A stretch of 6,706 nt of DNA from Bacteroidales bacterium (GTDB lineage Bacteria > Bacteroidota > Bacteroidia > Bacteroidales > UBA7960): contig PWGY01000271.1 of the NCBI GenBank assembly GCA_003554665.1, forward strand, positions 1 through 6,706, given 5' to 3'. Below the pieces are notes generated by a model, which was not told the DNA's origin, made no database searches, and saw only the letters and a list, made by a program, of their open reading frames with translations. The stretch's first letter is position 1. Each line of letters opens with the position of its first letter. The position numbers and the translations under genes were made by a program. Below are positions 5,192-6,706 of the stretch, one piece after another.

Positions 5192-6706
5192 ATGAAATCG
5201 ATGAGCTATTTCCTGGCAATGGCGGGCACGATGTTGGCCACATTGCTTATTTCGTGTGAATCTCGGGAGCCAGCCCGCGAAACTGAAAGAGTGCAGACCG
5301 GGGCGAATATCCCGGACTGGGCAAAAAATGTGGTGTGGTACCAAATTTTCCCTGAAAGGTTTCACAATGCGGATACCACGAATGATCCTGTTGCCGAAAG
5401 GGTCGGAGACCCTCATGGATACGACCTGGGTGCCCCGGAAGGGTGGGAAATCTCTCCCTGGAACGGCGACTGGTATCAGCGTGCGGAATGGGAGCAGCGG
5501 ATAGGTCCTGAATTCTATGATTTTGTATATACCCGGCGGTACGGCGGTGATCTGCAGGGTGTGATCGACAGACTTGACTACCTGGAAGACCTGGGGGTAA
5601 CGGCCATTTATTTTAACCCGGTATTTGATGCCGTTTCGCTTCACAAATATGATGCGAGCCATTATCATCACATCGACCGGCATTTCGGACCTGATCCTGA
5701 AGGGGACTGGGAGATCATGCAACAGGAAGATCCGAATGATCCGGACACCTGGCAGTGGACCTCTGCGGATAAACTGTTTCTGGACTTACTGGAGCAGGCA
5801 AGGGAGCGCAATATCCGGGTTATTATTGACGGGGTGTGGAATCATACCGGGCGCGATTTCTGGGCATTCCGGGACATCCGGGGGCATGGAGAGGCCTCTG
5901 CTTACAGCGACTGGTATAAAATCACCCGTTTTGATGAAAGCCTTGATGATGGTTTTGAGTATGAAGGCTGGTGGGGGTATCCGGGGTTGCCTGAGTTTGC
6001 CGAAGACGGTGAAGATATTCACCCGGAAGTGAAACAGCACATTTTTGATGTGACCCGGCGCTGGATGGCCCCAGATGGCGATGTGAGCCGCGGTGTGGAT
6101 GGCTGGCGTCTGGACGTGGTGGAAGAACTGGGTAAGGATTTCTGGCGCGACTGGCACAGCCTGGTTTATGAAATCAACCCCGAAGCTCTTACGGTGGCTG
6201 AGATATGGGATGATGCGGCCAGGGATTTTGTGGGTGATGACCTTTTCGGGGTCGTGATGAACTACCGTTGGGCTTATGCCACCCATGCCTTTTTCATTCA
6301 CCGGACATTGACCGCTTCCGAATTCGGTGACCGGTTGCTTGGGCTGCTGGATGATTTTCCGCAACAGGTAAATTACGCCATGCAGAATCTGATGGACGGA
6401 CATGATACGGAGCGGTTGGCCAGCATGATCGTGAACAGCGACCATGCCTATAAAGAGAAGAGTAAGATCAGGGACATTGACAATACCTACGATGTGCGCG
6501 CACCCAATGCAGATGAAAGACAGGTGCAGCGGCTGATTTCTCTGTTTCAGTATAGCTGGACCGGAGCACCGATGGTATTTTATGGTACAGAGGCCGGTAT
6601 GTGGGGTGCCGATGATCCTGACGACCGCAAGCCCATGCTATGGCCTGATTTTGAGTACGATGATGAGGTGAACCACCCTTATTCACGTAACCGGCCGCGC
6701 GATACG
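5192..6706 (+). CDS. GH13 alpha-amylase family lipoprotein (3' end missing)
   Basis: The frame is open for 505 codons to the right edge. The N-terminus is a lipoprotein signal with lipobox LISC (Cys22), then a short polar linker. The (beta/alpha)8 catalytic domain begins at about residue 43 (WAKNVVWYQIFPERF). All GH13 signature regions are present. Region I is IIDGVWNHTG at 211-220. Region II is GVDGWRLDV at 301-309 with nucleophile Asp308. Region III is TVAEIW at 334-339 with acid/base Glu337. Region IV is LMDGHDTER at 400-408 with Asp405. LPEFAED at 266-272 fits the fifth region. The sequence GGDLQGVIDRLDYLEDLGVT and the domain-B wording recall the neopullulanase/cyclomaltodextrinase side of GH13, but no N-terminal domain precedes the barrel. 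It should cleave alpha-1,4-glucans (starch, glycogen or maltodextrins) at the cell envelope; exact specificity is not readable. ATG 5192 is preferred over 5201 because it adds the basic Lys2. Upstream lies the 20-bp duplication. Confidence 0.95.
   Translation, partial: MKSMSYFLAMAGTMLATLLISCESREPARETERVQTGANIPDWAKNVVWYQIFPERFHNADTTNDPVAERVGDPHGYDLGAPEGWEISPWNGDWYQRAEWEQRIGPEFYDFVYTRRYGGDLQGVIDRLDYLEDLGVTAIYFNPVFDAVSLHKYDASHYHHIDRHFGPDPEGDWEIMQQEDPNDPDTWQWTSADKLFLDLLEQARERNIRVIIDGVWNHTGRDFWAFRDIRGHGEASAYSDWYKITRFDESLDDGFEYEGWWGYPGLPEFAEDGEDIHPEVKQHIFDVTRRWMAPDGDVSRGVDGWRLDVVEELGKDFWRDWHSLVYEINPEALTVAEIWDDAARDFVGDDLFGVVMNYRWAYATHAFFIHRTLTASEFGDRLLGLLDDFPQQVNYAMQNLMDGHDTERLASMIVNSDHAYKEKSKIRDIDNTYDVRAPNADERQVQRLISLFQYSWTGAPMVFYGTEAGMWGADDPDDRKPMLWPDFEYDDEVNHPYSRNRPRDT

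Noticed and set aside
5150..5722. 190-codon open frame on the minus strand
   Set aside because: It is antisense to the GH13 N-terminal part and includes the tandem repeat. It has no signal, domain or sensible start context.
5786..6445. 219-codon open frame on the minus strand
   Set aside because: It is antisense to the GH13 catalytic domain, whose motifs are intact. The translation is rich in His, Pro and Ile without recognisable domains.

Overview
This window looks like an ordinary chromosomal stretch of a member of the Bacteroidota, possibly a Bacteroidales/Marinilabiliales-type lineage, although the order is a guess. Several things point this way. There is a DUF3078 outer-membrane protein with the NWARGG signature and two lipoproteins with clear lipoboxes. 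The sequence before start codons is A/T-rich rather than Shine-Dalgarno-like. One promoter carries a perfect TAnnTTTG -7 box, which is typical of this phylum.

Layout, left to right. (1) The 5' end of a small secreted, probably beta-barrel, protein on the minus strand runs off the left edge. (2) A 166-bp divergent spacer separates it from a DoxX-family membrane protein on the plus strand, which ends in a strong intrinsic terminator. (3) A compact promoter follows, with a 7-bp dyad around its core, and then a 631-residue DUF3078 outer-membrane protein with a long unassigned N-terminal region. (4) A TPR lipoprotein on the minus strand converges with it; the two stop codons share the same four bases. 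(5) About 270 bp of non-coding DNA contains an 11-bp sequence repeated at exactly 22-bp spacing. (6) A two-level hairpin terminator ends an OsmC-type peroxide-resistance gene on the minus strand. (7) A 333-bp divergent control region holds two separate repeat arrays: three copies of a 10-mer near osmC, and a perfect 20-bp tandem duplication just ahead of the next gene. (8) A GH13 alpha-amylase-family lipoprotein on the plus strand has all four catalytic-site regions and runs off the right edge.

The genes do not form one operon. Most neighbours are divergent or convergent, and the two same-strand pairs are separated by a terminator (doxX/DUF3078, and osmC/TPR on the minus strand). The functional themes are cell envelope (two outer-membrane proteins, two lipoproteins, one inner-membrane protein), peroxide defence (OsmC, perhaps DoxX) and alpha-glucan breakdown (GH13). 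I found no RNA gene, CRISPR array, intact mobile element or evident multi-gene system of a new kind. The most unusual signals are the repeat arrays in the control regions and the uncharacterised N-terminal half of the DUF3078 protein.
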